In this document: piece by piece, positions 32,998 to 41,262 of the stretch | Numbering within the stretch: the stretch's first letter is position 1 | Layout: the number at the start of each line of letters is the position of its first letter | Assembly: GCF_907163105.1 (NCBI RefSeq) | Contig: NZ_OU015321.1 | Location: forward strand, 434,001-498,000 | Direction: 5' to 3' | Source of the DNA: Cloacibacterium caeni | GTDB lineage: Bacteria > Bacteroidota > Bacteroidia > Flavobacteriales > Weeksellaceae | Length of the DNA stretch: 64,000 nucleotides | Position numbers and translations under genes: made by a program | The notes under the pieces: generated by a model | The model's database searches: none | What the model saw: only the letters and a program-made list of their open reading frames with translations | Told to the model about the DNA's origin: nothing

Positions 32998-33041
32998 TTG
33001 GACTATATTTGTAGTCCAATTTTTAAATAAAAGATAGTCCA
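32998..33041 (+). promoter_or_regulatory. putative operator-promoter of the MocR gene
   Basis: A 22-bp perfect palindrome at 32998-33019 has arms TTGGACTA and TAGTCCAA around TATTTG. It overlaps a TATATTTG -7 box (33003-33010). A third half-site ATAGTCCAGA lies at 33034-33043, just before the ATG. This fits autoregulation by the MocR protein; direct- or inverted-half-site operators are typical. Confidence 0.65.
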
Positions 33042-33043
33042 GA

Positions 33044-34486
33044 ATGTTGCCATATCAACATATTATCATTATAGAAAAAGAAAGCAAAGTTCCTGTTTAC
33101 AAACAGATTGCTATTTCAATCATCAACGCTATCAGAAACGGTACTTTGAAAGCTGGAACACATTTATTGAGTAGTCGTGAGTTGGCTCGAATGTTACAAG
33201 TTCATAGAAAAACAGTTGTTTCGGCTTATGACGAATTACAAGCACAAGAATGGATAACCGTATATCCAAGAAAATATGTGATAGTGGCAGAAAATTTACC
33301 CGTACTAAAGCCAAAAAAATGGAATGAACCAACTGAAAAATCTTCTTATGAACAAGATTTTAATATTCCTTTTCGGGTGGTTCGAGATGTTATGAAAACT
33401 GATAATTCTGTTCCTGAAATCATTGTAGATGATGGACACCCAGATGTTCGACTTTCTCCGATAAATGATTTATTGAAAACATATCGCTCGTTTACTTCTC
33501 GAAAATCTGCCATAAAAAAAGCTCATATCGGAACAACACAAGGAACATTGATGCTTCGGGAAGAGTTGACTAAATATTTGTCAGAAACGAGAGGATTAAA
33601 TATTTCTGCGGATAATATTTTGATTACGCACGGTGCACAAATGAGCATTTATCTTTCGGCACGACTACTTTTAAATGAACACGCAAACATTGTCGTAGCC
33701 AAGCCAAATTATCCTGTTGCAAACAAAACTTTTCAAGAAACGGGGGCGAAGCTTATCGAAGTTAATATTGATGATAACGGAATTGATACCGATGAAATCG
33801 AGCAAATTTGTAAAAAGAAAAAAATAAATGCTGTTTATGTTGTTCCACATCATCATTATCCAACAACGGTTACTTTGAGCGTAGAACGAAGAATGAAATT
33901 ACTTGAACTTTCAAAGAAGTTTTCGTTTGCCATTATCGAAGATGATTATGATTACGATTATCACTATTTATCTTCGCCATATTTGCCTTTGGCAAGTGCC
34001 AATCACAATGGTAATGTGATTTATATTGGCTCTTTTTCTAAAATTTTAGACCCTGCTCTGCGACTGGGTTTTATGGTTGCTCCGAAAAATTTTATTGACC
34101 AATGCTCCTCTTTCAGAAAAATTATTGACGTGGGTGGTGATGGATATATGCAAAATGCATTAGCTACTTTGATAAAAGATGGCGAATTGAAAAGGCACCT
34201 CAAAAAAGCTAAAAAATGTTACCACGAGCGTAGAGATTTTTTGGATAATTTACTAAAAAATCAATTGTCAAAATATATAACCTACCGGTTGCCGTCTGGT
34301 GGAATGGCTGTTTGGATTACGTTTAACAAATCATTTTCGGTAGATAAATTAGTGTCAAATCCGTTCTTTAAGATAGTTCGACTGGATAATGAATTGAATG
34401 CATTTCGTTTTGGATTTGCTTCAATGAATGAAGAAGAATTGCAATCTGCTGTCAATGAGATAGAAAAAATAGTATTGAAAAGTTGA
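33044..34486 (+). CDS. MocR-type (GntR + aminotransferase) regulator
   Basis: 480 residues. N-terminal GntR winged helix (10-75: PVYKQIAISIINAIRNGTLKAG... LLSSRELARMLQVHRKTVVSAYDEL) and a fold-type I aminotransferase domain (115-475) with ITHGAQMSIYLSARLLL, the PLP lysine in GSFSKILDPALRLGFM and RLPSGGMAVWITF. MocR proteins sense PLP or amino-acid/PLP adducts; PdxR is one subgroup. No pdxST genes are nearby, so PdxR identity is not claimed. Likely regulates itself and the divergent GNAT gene. Confidence 0.92.
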   Translation: MLPYQHIIIIEKESKVPVYKQIAISIINAIRNGTLKAGTHLLSSRELARMLQVHRKTVVSAYDELQAQEWITVYPRKYVIVAENLPVLKPKKWNEPTEKSSYEQDFNIPFRVVRDVMKTDNSVPEIIVDDGHPDVRLSPINDLLKTYRSFTSRKSAIKKAHIGTTQGTLMLREELTKYLSETRGLNISADNILITHGAQMSIYLSARLLLNEHANIVVAKPNYPVANKTFQETGAKLIEVNIDDNGIDTDEIEQICKKKKINAVYVVPHHHYPTTVTLSVERRMKLLELSKKFSFAIIEDDYDYDYHYLSSPYLPLASANHNGNVIYIGSFSKILDPALRLGFMVAPKNFIDQCSSFRKIIDVGGDGYMQNALATLIKDGELKRHLKKAKKCYHERRDFLDNLLKNQLSKYITYRLPSGGMAVWITFNKSFSVDKLVSNPFFKIVRLDNELNAFRFGFASMNEEELQSAVNEIEKIVLKS

Positions 34487-35137
34487 CTTTTGATGCAGGT
34501 CGGTTCTTTTAAAATAGCAGATAACACCCAAATATACGAAAGTTTTGCGAAAGTGCAAATTTTTTGATAAATTTTGACTACATGCTATATATTCAGTGTT
34601 TTTTGTATATATTTGGTTTCGTATTTCGTATAGAGATTTATAGAATTTATTGCACTCTATTTTTTTAATCTACACAAAATGCGCAATTTAAAATATAACT
34701 AAACGGTTGTATAGTTATTTTAGGACGAAACACCACCTAACCCAAAGCAATGTCAAAGGAATGTCAAAGGAATGTATAAGGAAAGGGTAATGAATGTCTG
34801 CTTGCATTTTACTTGCAGGATAAAGGCAAGATGCTTGCTTATTATACCCAGAACTTTATATGGCATTTTGAAGAAAACAAATAAGGGTTTGAGTTGAATC
34901 AAGTGGCAGTCAAACTCGAGTTTTGTTCGCAAAAAGTACCCTTTTTCCGAAGCTGATTCGAAGCTGATTCGAACTTGATTCGAACAAATGTCTCAAAAAA
35001 GACAAAAAAAGGTGAAATAATTACAGCTAATTGATGCGTAATAATACTGTAAACTTTCATGGTAAGAACTTTAAATTTTATAATTAAAAACTTATTTTAT
35101 TTTTTGTCACAGAAGAAGTCGTAAAGCATTAGATGAA

Positions 35138-35158
35138 TTAAAAATCTGTTAAACTAAA
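35138..35158. repeat. right 21-bp direct repeat of the island
   Basis: Identical and co-oriented with 11186-11206. It lies 50 bp before the HD-domain gene and just ahead of its -7 box, so this copy probably belongs to the native promoter region. Confidence 0.55.
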
Positions 35159-35164
35159 TTTCCG

Positions 35165-35172
35165 TAAATTTG
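35165..35172 (+). promoter_or_regulatory. -7 box of the HD-domain gene
   Basis: TAAATTTG matches TAnnTTTG, 35 bp before ATG 35208. The 21-bp repeat ends 6 bp upstream of it. Confidence 0.5.
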
Positions 35173-35207
35173 AAAAATCATTTATCAATCATCATTTATC
35201 TATTCAA

Positions 35208-36422
35208 ATGAGCACCAATAAACTCAAAATTATCAATGACCCAGTTCATGGTTTTATAAAAATTCCTTACGAAATTTTGTATGATGTGTTAGAGCATCGT
35301 TATTTTCAGAGATTGCGCAGAATTTCTCAAACAGGATTGTTGAGTTTAGTTTTTCCAGGAGCTACTCATACCAGATTTCATCATGCTTTAGGTGCAATGC
35401 ATCTCATGTTTACGGCGCTAGAAACATTGAAACTGAAAAATGTAAAAATTTCAGACGAAGAAGAAAAAGCGGCGCTTCTCGCCATTTTATTGCACGATGT
35501 AGGTCATGGTCCGTATTCTCACGCTTTAGAAAGTCTTTTGATGGAAGATTGGCATCACGAGAAACTTTCGATTTTATTGATGAAAAAATTGAATGATGAG
35601 TTTAATGGAGAGTTAGATTTGGCGATAGAAATGTTCCAAGGAAAATACCATCGTAAATTCTTTAACCAATTGATTACTTCACAGTTAGATGTGGATAGGT
35701 TGGATTATTTGAAGCGAGACAGTTTCTTTACGGGAGTTTCAGAAGGAAGTGTGAACACGCAGAGAATTATTTCGATGATGAATGTGAAAGATGATGAACT
35801 TCTGATTGATGAAAAAGGAGTTTATTCAATTGAAAATTTCCTCACAGCGAGAATGTTTATGTATTGGCAAGTTTACTATCATAAAACATCGGCTTTGGCA
35901 GAACATCTTTTGGTGAAAATTTTGAGCAGAGCAAAACAGCTTATTTCTGAAGGAAAACAAGTGGAAGCTTACGGAAATTTGAAATATTTCTTGTACAAAA
36001 CTGATTTCGAAAAAGCGACAGAAGAAGATGTGAATCGTTTTACACAATTGGATGATACAGATGTACTGAGCGCGATAAAAACTTGGCAAAATGCTGATGA
36101 TTTTGTGTTGAGTTATTTCTGTAAAGCGGTGGTTCAGAGAAAATTCCCAAAAACGGTATTTTCTTCTCAAAAATTTGAAGAATCAGAAATTTTAGAAAAA
36201 ATAGAACGAGCCAATCAGAAATTTGGCATCGAAAATGGGGATCAATTGGTGGAACAAATCAGCAGAACTTTGCTTCCTTATGATAATCAAAAACAACCGA
36301 TTTTTTTGCTCAAAAGAGACGGAAGAAAGATAAAGTTGGAAGACGCAGAAACTCAAATTCTATCAGCGCATATCAATCAACCCACCACCAAAAACATTCT
36401 GTTTTTCCCTAGAGAAATTTAA
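35208..36422 (+). CDS. HD-domain phosphohydrolase (dNTPase-like)
   Basis: 404 residues. HD-domain metal motifs: H in THTRFHHALGAMHLM, HD in LLHDVGHGPYSHALE, and SQLDVDRLDYLKRD. NDPVHGFIKIP is typical of the SAMHD1/dGTPase-like branch. It probably hydrolyses dNTPs or other nucleotides in the cytosol. In related genomes it usually neighbours porX and lpxD; here the island separates it from porX. Confidence 0.85.
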   Translation: MSTNKLKIINDPVHGFIKIPYEILYDVLEHRYFQRLRRISQTGLLSLVFPGATHTRFHHALGAMHLMFTALETLKLKNVKISDEEEKAALLAILLHDVGHGPYSHALESLLMEDWHHEKLSILLMKKLNDEFNGELDLAIEMFQGKYHRKFFNQLITSQLDVDRLDYLKRDSFFTGVSEGSVNTQRIISMMNVKDDELLIDEKGVYSIENFLTARMFMYWQVYYHKTSALAEHLLVKILSRAKQLISEGKQVEAYGNLKYFLYKTDFEKATEEDVNRFTQLDDTDVLSAIKTWQNADDFVLSYFCKAVVQRKFPKTVFSSQKFEESEILEKIERANQKFGIENGDQLVEQISRTLLPYDNQKQPIFLLKRDGRKIKLEDAETQILSAHINQPTTKNILFFPREI

Positions 36423-36441
36423 GTTTTCAAAAAACTAAAAA

Positions 36442-36474
36442 TTGTATGAGTGTAATAAGATTTTCGTATCTTTG
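36442..36474 (+). promoter_or_regulatory. promoter of the lpxD operon
   Basis: TTG at 36442-36444 and TATCTTTG at 36467-36474, 22 bp apart. The lpxD ATG (36481) comes only 6 bp after the box, so the transcript probably starts at or next to the start codon. Confidence 0.6.
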
Positions 36475-36480
36475 CACGAT

Positions 36481-37515
36481 ATGGAATTTACTGCAGCTCA
36501 AATTGCAAGTTTTATCAATGGAAAAATCTTGGGAGACGAAAATGCCTCAATTACAGGTGTTTCGCCCATAGAGAATGCGCAAAATGGTCAACTCTCTTTT
36601 GTTTCTCAAGAAAAATTTGCAGAATTTATTTCACTTTCAGAAGCCTCTGTGATCATTGTTTCTGAAAAATTTGTTAAAGAAGAAAACTATAAACCTACAC
36701 TTATTGTAGTAGAAGACGCTTATTTGGCTTTTCAGGTTTTAATGAATCTCTATCAACAGATGAGAGAAGAAAAAAAATCAGGAATTGAACAACCTTCTAC
36801 CATTGCAGACAGTGCAACAATAGGCGAAAATGTCTACGTGGGTGCACATTCTTATATCTCAGATAAATCAAAAATCGGTAACGGAACACAGATTTTCCCT
36901 CAAGTTTACATCGGAAAAAATGTAAAAATTGGCGATAACTCTATTATTTATAGCGGTGCTAGAATTTATGATTACTGTGTGGTTGGTGATAATTGCATCA
37001 TTCATTCTAATACTGTGGTAGGAAGTGATGGCTTCGGTTTTCAACCTACGAAAGATGGCTATCAAAAAATTCCACAATTAGGGAATGTAGTTATAGAAAA
37101 TAATGTAGAAATAGGTTCTAATTGCAGTATAGATAGAGGAACTATCGGTTCTACTGTTATTGGCGAAGGAACTAAAATAGATAATCTGATTCAGATTGCT
37201 CATAACGTAAAAATTGGTAAAAATAACGTTATCGCAGCACAAGCTGGTATAGCTGGTTCTACCGTTATTGGAGACTGGAATATGATTGGCGGACAAACTG
37301 GTGTTGCTGGTCATCTCAAAATAGGTAACCAGATTAGAGTACAAGCGCAGAGCGGAATAAATAGAGATGTACAAGACGGGGAAACACTCTTCGGAACACC
37401 TGCTTTCAATGCCGGTGATTACAGAAGAAGCTATGTGCTTTTCAGAAAATTCCCTGAAATTGTTGAACGAATAAATAATCTAGAAAAAAACTCAAAAGAA
37501 AATACTAATGAGTGA
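36481..37515 (+). CDS. lpxD: UDP-3-O-acylglucosamine N-acyltransferase
   Basis: 344 residues from ATG 36481; a TTG at 36442 lies in the promoter and is rejected. N-terminal LpxD uridine-binding domain (1-100: [12 protein letters not shown]) and a left-handed beta helix of hexapeptide repeats (IGxNV, IGDNSII) from about 105 to 320, with the catalytic-His region [12 protein letters not shown]. Adds the N-linked hydroxyacyl chain in lipid A synthesis. Overlaps lpxC by 8 bp in a lipid A operon. Confidence 0.93.
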   Translation: MEFTAAQIASFINGKILGDENASITGVSPIENAQNGQLSFVSQEKFAEFISLSEASVIIVSEKFVKEENYKPTLIVVEDAYLAFQVLMNLYQQMREEKKSGIEQPSTIADSATIGENVYVGAHSYISDKSKIGNGTQIFPQVYIGKNVKIGDNSIIYSGARIYDYCVVGDNCIIHSNTVVGSDGFGFQPTKDGYQKIPQLGNVVIENNVEIGSNCSIDRGTIGSTVIGEGTKIDNLIQIAHNVKIGKNNVIAAQAGIAGSTVIGDWNMIGGQTGVAGHLKIGNQIRVQAQSGINRDVQDGETLFGTPAFNAGDYRRSYVLFRKFPEIVERINNLEKNSKENTNE

Positions 37516-38908
37516 AAAACAGAAGACTTTAGGTAAAGAAGTATCACTTTCTGGAATTGGACTTCACACAGGAAGACAAGTAAACCTTACCATGAAACCT
37601 GCTAAAGAAAATACAGGTTTTGTATTTGTAAGAACAGACTTAGAAGGTAATCCTCAAGTGGAAGCAGATGTAAATTATGTAACGACTACAGAAAGAGGTA
37701 CTACGTTAGAAAAATTAGGTGTTAAAATCCATACTTGTGAGCATTTATTAGCTGCTCTAGTAGGAATGGATATTGATAATGCTATCTTAGAAATGAACAG
37801 TGCAGAACCACCAATTATGGATGGTTCTTCTAAATTTTTCGTAGAAGCAATAGAAGAAGCTGGAGTGGTAGAACAAGAGCAAAATAGAGAATATTTAGTC
37901 ATCAAAGAAGTGATGAACTATGTAGACCCTAATACAGGCTCAGAAATTACCATTATTCCTTCTGAAAACTACGAAATTACTACAATGGTAGATTTCGGGA
38001 CTAAAATTTTAGGAACTCAGAATGCTTCTCTTAAAAATATTACAGATTTTAAAGATGAAATTTCATCAGCGAGAACTTTCAGTTTCTTACACGAATTAGA
38101 AATGCTTTTAGATAGTGGCTTAATTAAAGGTGGAGATATTTCTAACGCTATTGTTTATGTAGACAAAGAATTAACTCCAGAAACCGCTGAAAAACTTAAA
38201 AAAGCTTTCGGTAAAGAAGAAGTTACCATAAGACCTAATGGTATTTTAGATAATCTTACCCTTAATTATCCTAATGAAGCTGCGCGTCATAAATTGCTAG
38301 ATGTAATCGGTGATTTAGCTTTAACGGGAGTAAAAATTAAAGGAAAAGTAATTGCTACTAAACCTGGACATTTCGTGAATACACAATTTGCGAAAAAACT
38401 AAACAGACAGTGGAAATTACAAAAAAAGAAAAACGTGCCAGATTTTGATTTAAAAGCAGAACCTGTTTTTGATATTAACGGGATTATGCGTCTTTTACCA
38501 CATAGACCACCATTTTTGTTGATTGATAAGATTTTAGAATTATCAGAATCTCATGTGGTAGGTCTTAAAAATGTTTCGATGAATGAACCTTTTTTTGTAG
38601 GTCATTTTCCTAAAGAACCAGTAATGCCTGGTGTTTTACAAATCGAAGCTATGGCTCAAGCTGGAGGTATTTTAGTCTTGGCAAATGTTCCAGACCCAGA
38701 AAATTATTCCACTTATTTTGTTAAAATAGATAAGGTAAAGTTCAAGAAAAAAGTAATTCCTGGAGATACTCTTATTTTTAAAATAGAACTAATAGAACCT
38801 ATAAGAAGAGGCATTGTTCACATGCAAGGTTACGGTTACGTAGGAGATAGCGTAGTAGTAGAAGCAGAATTGATGGCTCAAGTTGCTAAAACCAAATTAG
38901 ACTCATGA
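37508..38908 (+). CDS. lpxC/fabZ: fused LpxC deacetylase / FabZ dehydratase
   Basis: 466 residues. LpxC domain (1-300) with zinc-site motifs [11 protein letters not shown] (HxxEH-type) and the later GRH-equivalent [14 protein letters not shown], deacetylating UDP-3-O-acyl-GlcNAc, the committed lipid A step. FabZ domain (315-460) with [15 protein letters not shown] and [20 protein letters not shown], dehydrating 3-hydroxyacyl-ACP. The fusion is standard in Bacteroidota. It couples lipid A and fatty acid flux. Overlaps lpxD (8 bp) and lpxA (4 bp). Confidence 0.96.
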   Translation: MSEKQKTLGKEVSLSGIGLHTGRQVNLTMKPAKENTGFVFVRTDLEGNPQVEADVNYVTTTERGTTLEKLGVKIHTCEHLLAALVGMDIDNAILEMNSAEPPIMDGSSKFFVEAIEEAGVVEQEQNREYLVIKEVMNYVDPNTGSEITIIPSENYEITTMVDFGTKILGTQNASLKNITDFKDEISSARTFSFLHELEMLLDSGLIKGGDISNAIVYVDKELTPETAEKLKKAFGKEEVTIRPNGILDNLTLNYPNEAARHKLLDVIGDLALTGVKIKGKVIATKPGHFVNTQFAKKLNRQWKLQKKKNVPDFDLKAEPVFDINGIMRLLPHRPPFLLIDKILELSESHVVGLKNVSMNEPFFVGHFPKEPVMPGVLQIEAMAQAGGILVLANVPDPENYSTYFVKIDKVKFKKKVIPGDTLIFKIELIEPIRRGIVHMQGYGYVGDSVVVEAELMAQVAKTKLDS

Positions 38909-39693
38909 TTCATCAATTAGCCGCTGTAGACAGACGTGCCAAAATTGGCAAAGATGTTACCATAGAACCTTTTACCACCATTGCTGCAGACGTAGAAATA
39001 GGAGAAGGAACTTGGATTGGTCCCAATGTTACCATTATGGATGGTGCAAGAATTGGTAAAAACTGTAGAATTTTTCCCGGAACGGTAATTTCTGCAATTC
39101 CACAAGATTTGAAATTTGATGGTGAACAAACATTGACCATTATTGGAGACAATACTACCATCAGAGAATGTGTAACCGTCAACAGGGGAACCAAAGCATT
39201 AGGCTATACCAAAGTAGGAAATGATTGCCTTATCATGGCTACTTCTCACATCGCTCATGACTGTGTTCTAGGAAACCATGTCATCATTGTAAACGGTTGC
39301 GGAATTGCAGGACACGTAGAAATAGGAGATTTCACTGTAATGGGAGGTCTTTCTGCGGTACACCAATTTGGCAAAATAGGCAAACACGTGATGATTTCTG
39401 GAGGAACACTCGTAAGAAAAGATATTCCACCTTATGTAAAAGTAGCGAGAGAACCTATGTCTTATGCAGGAATTAATTCTGTGGGATTAAGAAGAAGAGG
39501 TTTCAGTAATGATAGAATTTTAGAAATTCAAAAAATCTACAAATATCTTTTTCAATCTAAAATGAATGTTTCTCAGGCTACAAGATTCATCGAAAACGAA
39601 ATGCCACCTACGGAAGAAAGAGACGAGATTTTAGAATTTATTAAAAATTCACCTCGTGGAATTGTAAAAGGTTACGGAACAGGAAAAGAATAA
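38905..39693 (+). CDS. lpxA: UDP-GlcNAc acyltransferase
   Basis: 262 residues. Hexapeptide repeat left-handed beta helix with IGEGTWIGPNVTIMDGARIG. The LpxA catalytic His is in ATSHIAHDCVLGNHVI, followed by GGLSAVHQFGKIG, and an alpha-helical C-terminus starts after GLRRRGFS. Catalyses the first acylation of UDP-GlcNAc for lipid A. ATGA overlap with lpxC/fabZ shows translational coupling. Confidence 0.95.
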   Translation: MIHQLAAVDRRAKIGKDVTIEPFTTIAADVEIGEGTWIGPNVTIMDGARIGKNCRIFPGTVISAIPQDLKFDGEQTLTIIGDNTTIRECVTVNRGTKALGYTKVGNDCLIMATSHIAHDCVLGNHVIIVNGCGIAGHVEIGDFTVMGGLSAVHQFGKIGKHVMISGGTLVRKDIPPYVKVAREPMSYAGINSVGLRRRGFSNDRILEIQKIYKYLFQSKMNVSQATRFIENEMPPTEERDEILEFIKNSPRGIVKGYGTGKE

Positions 39694-39722
39694 AAACATA
39701 TTTTAAAAAATAATAAATATTA

Positions 39723-40286
39723 ATGGCAACAAGTAATGATATTAAAAAAGGTCTTTGTATAGAATTCAACAATGACATTTATAAAGTAATCGAATTTTTA
39801 CACGTAAAACCAGGAAAAGGTCCTGCTTTCGTAAGAACTAAACTAAAATCTGTAACCAATGGAAAAGTAATTGATAATACTTTTTCTGCAGGTCATAAAA
39901 TAGACGAAGTAAAAGTAATTACTCGTAAATTTCAATACTTATATGATGATGAGAATGGTTTCCACTTCATGAATAACGAAGATTTCTCTCAAATGTATTT
40001 GAACAAAGAAATGATTGAAAACGCTCAATTCATGAAAGCGGGTGAAGAAGTAACCATCATTATGAAAGAAGCAGACGAAACTCCACTTTCAGCTGAAATT
40101 CCACCTACTGTTTACCTAGAAGTAATAGAAGCAGATCCAGGTGTAAAAGGAAACACTGCAACGAATGCACTTAAAAATGCCATCGTAGAAACGGGTGCTA
40201 GAGTTTTGGTTCCGCTTTTCATAGAAGCTGGTGACAAAATTAAAGTAAACACAGAAGACGGTACTTACCTAGAAAGAGTAAAATAA
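39723..40286 (+). CDS. efp: translation elongation factor P
   Basis: 187 residues, three beta-barrel domains: N-terminal KOW-like domain with HVKPGKGPAFVRTKLKS (tip Lys ~32 of the modified loop), the middle OB domain, and the C-terminal signature ATNALKNAIVETGARVLVPLFIEAGDKIKVNT...GTYLERVK. Helps ribosomes through polyproline stretches. 29 bp after lpxA, probably in the same transcript. Confidence 0.96.
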   Translation: MATSNDIKKGLCIEFNNDIYKVIEFLHVKPGKGPAFVRTKLKSVTNGKVIDNTFSAGHKIDEVKVITRKFQYLYDDENGFHFMNNEDFSQMYLNKEMIENAQFMKAGEEVTIIMKEADETPLSAEIPPTVYLEVIEADPGVKGNTATNALKNAIVETGARVLVPLFIEAGDKIKVNTEDGTYLERVK

Positions 40287-40317
40287 TTTGAGAAGTGGGA
40301 AACGAGTTGCGAGTTTT

Positions 40318-40345
40318 TCTCGTATCTCGTATCTCGTATCTCGTA
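40318..40345 (+). repeat. heptamer tandem repeat ahead of the second lpxD
   Basis: Four perfect copies of TCTCGTA, followed by TCTCTATA. The array ends 12 bp before ATG 40358. Copy number changes in such a repeat could alter leader or promoter spacing. Confidence 0.85.
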
Positions 40346-40357
40346 TCTCTATAAAAT

Positions 40358-41260
40358 ATGACTTTCAAATCTCCACAAACCCTTAAAACCATTGCCGAAC
40401 TCATCGGTGCGAAATATGTAGGCGACGAAAATTTTCAAATTTTTGGAACCAATGAAATCCATCGCGTAAAAAAAGGAGAAATAGTCTTTGTCAATCATCC
40501 TAAATATTATGACAAAGCGCTTCATTCCGAAGCTACCATCATTTTGATAGATAAAGAAGTTGCTTGTCCAGAAGGAAAAGCACTTTTGGTTTCTGATGAT
40601 CCTTTCAGAGACTTTAATAAAATCAACGACCATTTTACGGGTATTCAAACTTTTGAAACTACTGGTAACAATCTTTCTATTGGCGAAAATTGTAAAATTC
40701 ACCCTTCTGTAATCATCGGAAATGATGTGAAAATTGGGGATAATTGTATGATTTTCCCAAATGTAGTTATTGGTGACAGAACGGTCATTGGCAATAATTG
40801 TATCATTCAGGCAGGAACTGTTTTAGGTGGCGATGCTTTCTATTACAACAAAAATGCGGAAGGTTACAGAAAAATGCTTTCCGTAGGAAATGTGATTTTA
40901 GAAGATGAGGTAGAAATCGGGGTTAACTGTTGCATAGACCGTGGTGTTACAGATTCTACCATCATCAAAAAAGGCTCAAAACTTGATAATTTAATCCAAA
41001 TAGGTCACGACACTGTACTTGGCGAAAGAACTCTAGTAGCTTCAGGAGCGATGATTGCAGGTTGTTGTATCATAGAAGATGATGTACAAGTTTGGGGTCA
41101 AGTGGGTATGGCTTCTGGTAAAAGAGTAGGAAAAGGAGCGGTACTTTTAGGTAAAACTGGAGTGAACAGAGACTTAGAAGGTGGCAAAACTTATTTCGGT
41201 AGCTTAGCCGAAGAATTTAGAGAGTATTTAAAGAAAGAAATAAAGCTTAAAAATTTGTAA
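40358..41260 (+). CDS. second LpxD-like acyltransferase
   Basis: 300 residues. LpxD-type N-terminal domain (LIGAKYVGDENFQIFGTNEIHRVKKGEIVFV) and hexapeptide helix with GLPRD-equivalent Gly-Gly-Asp-Ala-Phe-Tyr and QIGHDTVLGERTLVASGAMIAG, where the His matches the catalytic position. Shorter than LpxD 1 by 44 residues and clearly a paralogue. It may prefer another acyl chain or another sugar nucleotide; substrate unknown. Start at ATG 40358; no operon partner beyond the next small gene (2 bp). Confidence 0.85.
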   Translation: MTFKSPQTLKTIAELIGAKYVGDENFQIFGTNEIHRVKKGEIVFVNHPKYYDKALHSEATIILIDKEVACPEGKALLVSDDPFRDFNKINDHFTGIQTFETTGNNLSIGENCKIHPSVIIGNDVKIGDNCMIFPNVVIGDRTVIGNNCIIQAGTVLGGDAFYYNKNAEGYRKMLSVGNVILEDEVEIGVNCCIDRGVTDSTIIKKGSKLDNLIQIGHDTVLGERTLVASGAMIAGCCIIEDDVQVWGQVGMASGKRVGKGAVLLGKTGVNRDLEGGKTYFGSLAEEFREYLKKEIKLKNL

Positions 41261-41262
41261 TA

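Larger units (their letters stand above)
11186..35158. mobile_element. 24-kb accessory island: array of about eleven gene cassettes
   Basis: Between porX and the HD-domain gene lie units that each start with a GTTA-type box and end with its complement before a palindromic junction. Unit bounds read from the sequence (first G of GTT to C of AAC): 11506-11983, 13512-14061, 14326-14944, 15250-16123, 16388-18257, 18375-21851, 22198 to an unclear end, 24637-25517, 25652-30874, 30994-31350, 31629-34525. Nearly all genes run on the minus strand. This is how integron cassettes look, but no integron integrase is in the window. Three transposable elements are inserted secondarily. Confidence 0.6.
34487..35207. 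other. non-coding right edge of the island
   Basis: No gene over 720 bp. It holds the closing box AGCAGATAAC of cassette 11 (to 34525) with AAATATACGAAAGTTTT just after, two AATGTCAAAGG repeats (about 34749-34771), a three-fold 11-bp tandem repeat GAAGCTGATTC at 34949-34981 (third copy GAACTTGATTC), the right 21-bp direct repeat, and the promoter of the HD gene. Confidence 0.6.

Noticed and set aside
11186-35158. CRISPR array as explanation of the repeats
   Set aside because: Repeats are 120-350 bp, separated by genes, with no short spacers and no cas genes.
34487-35207. A small gene in the right edge
   Set aside because: No open frame has a credible start, codon usage or family.
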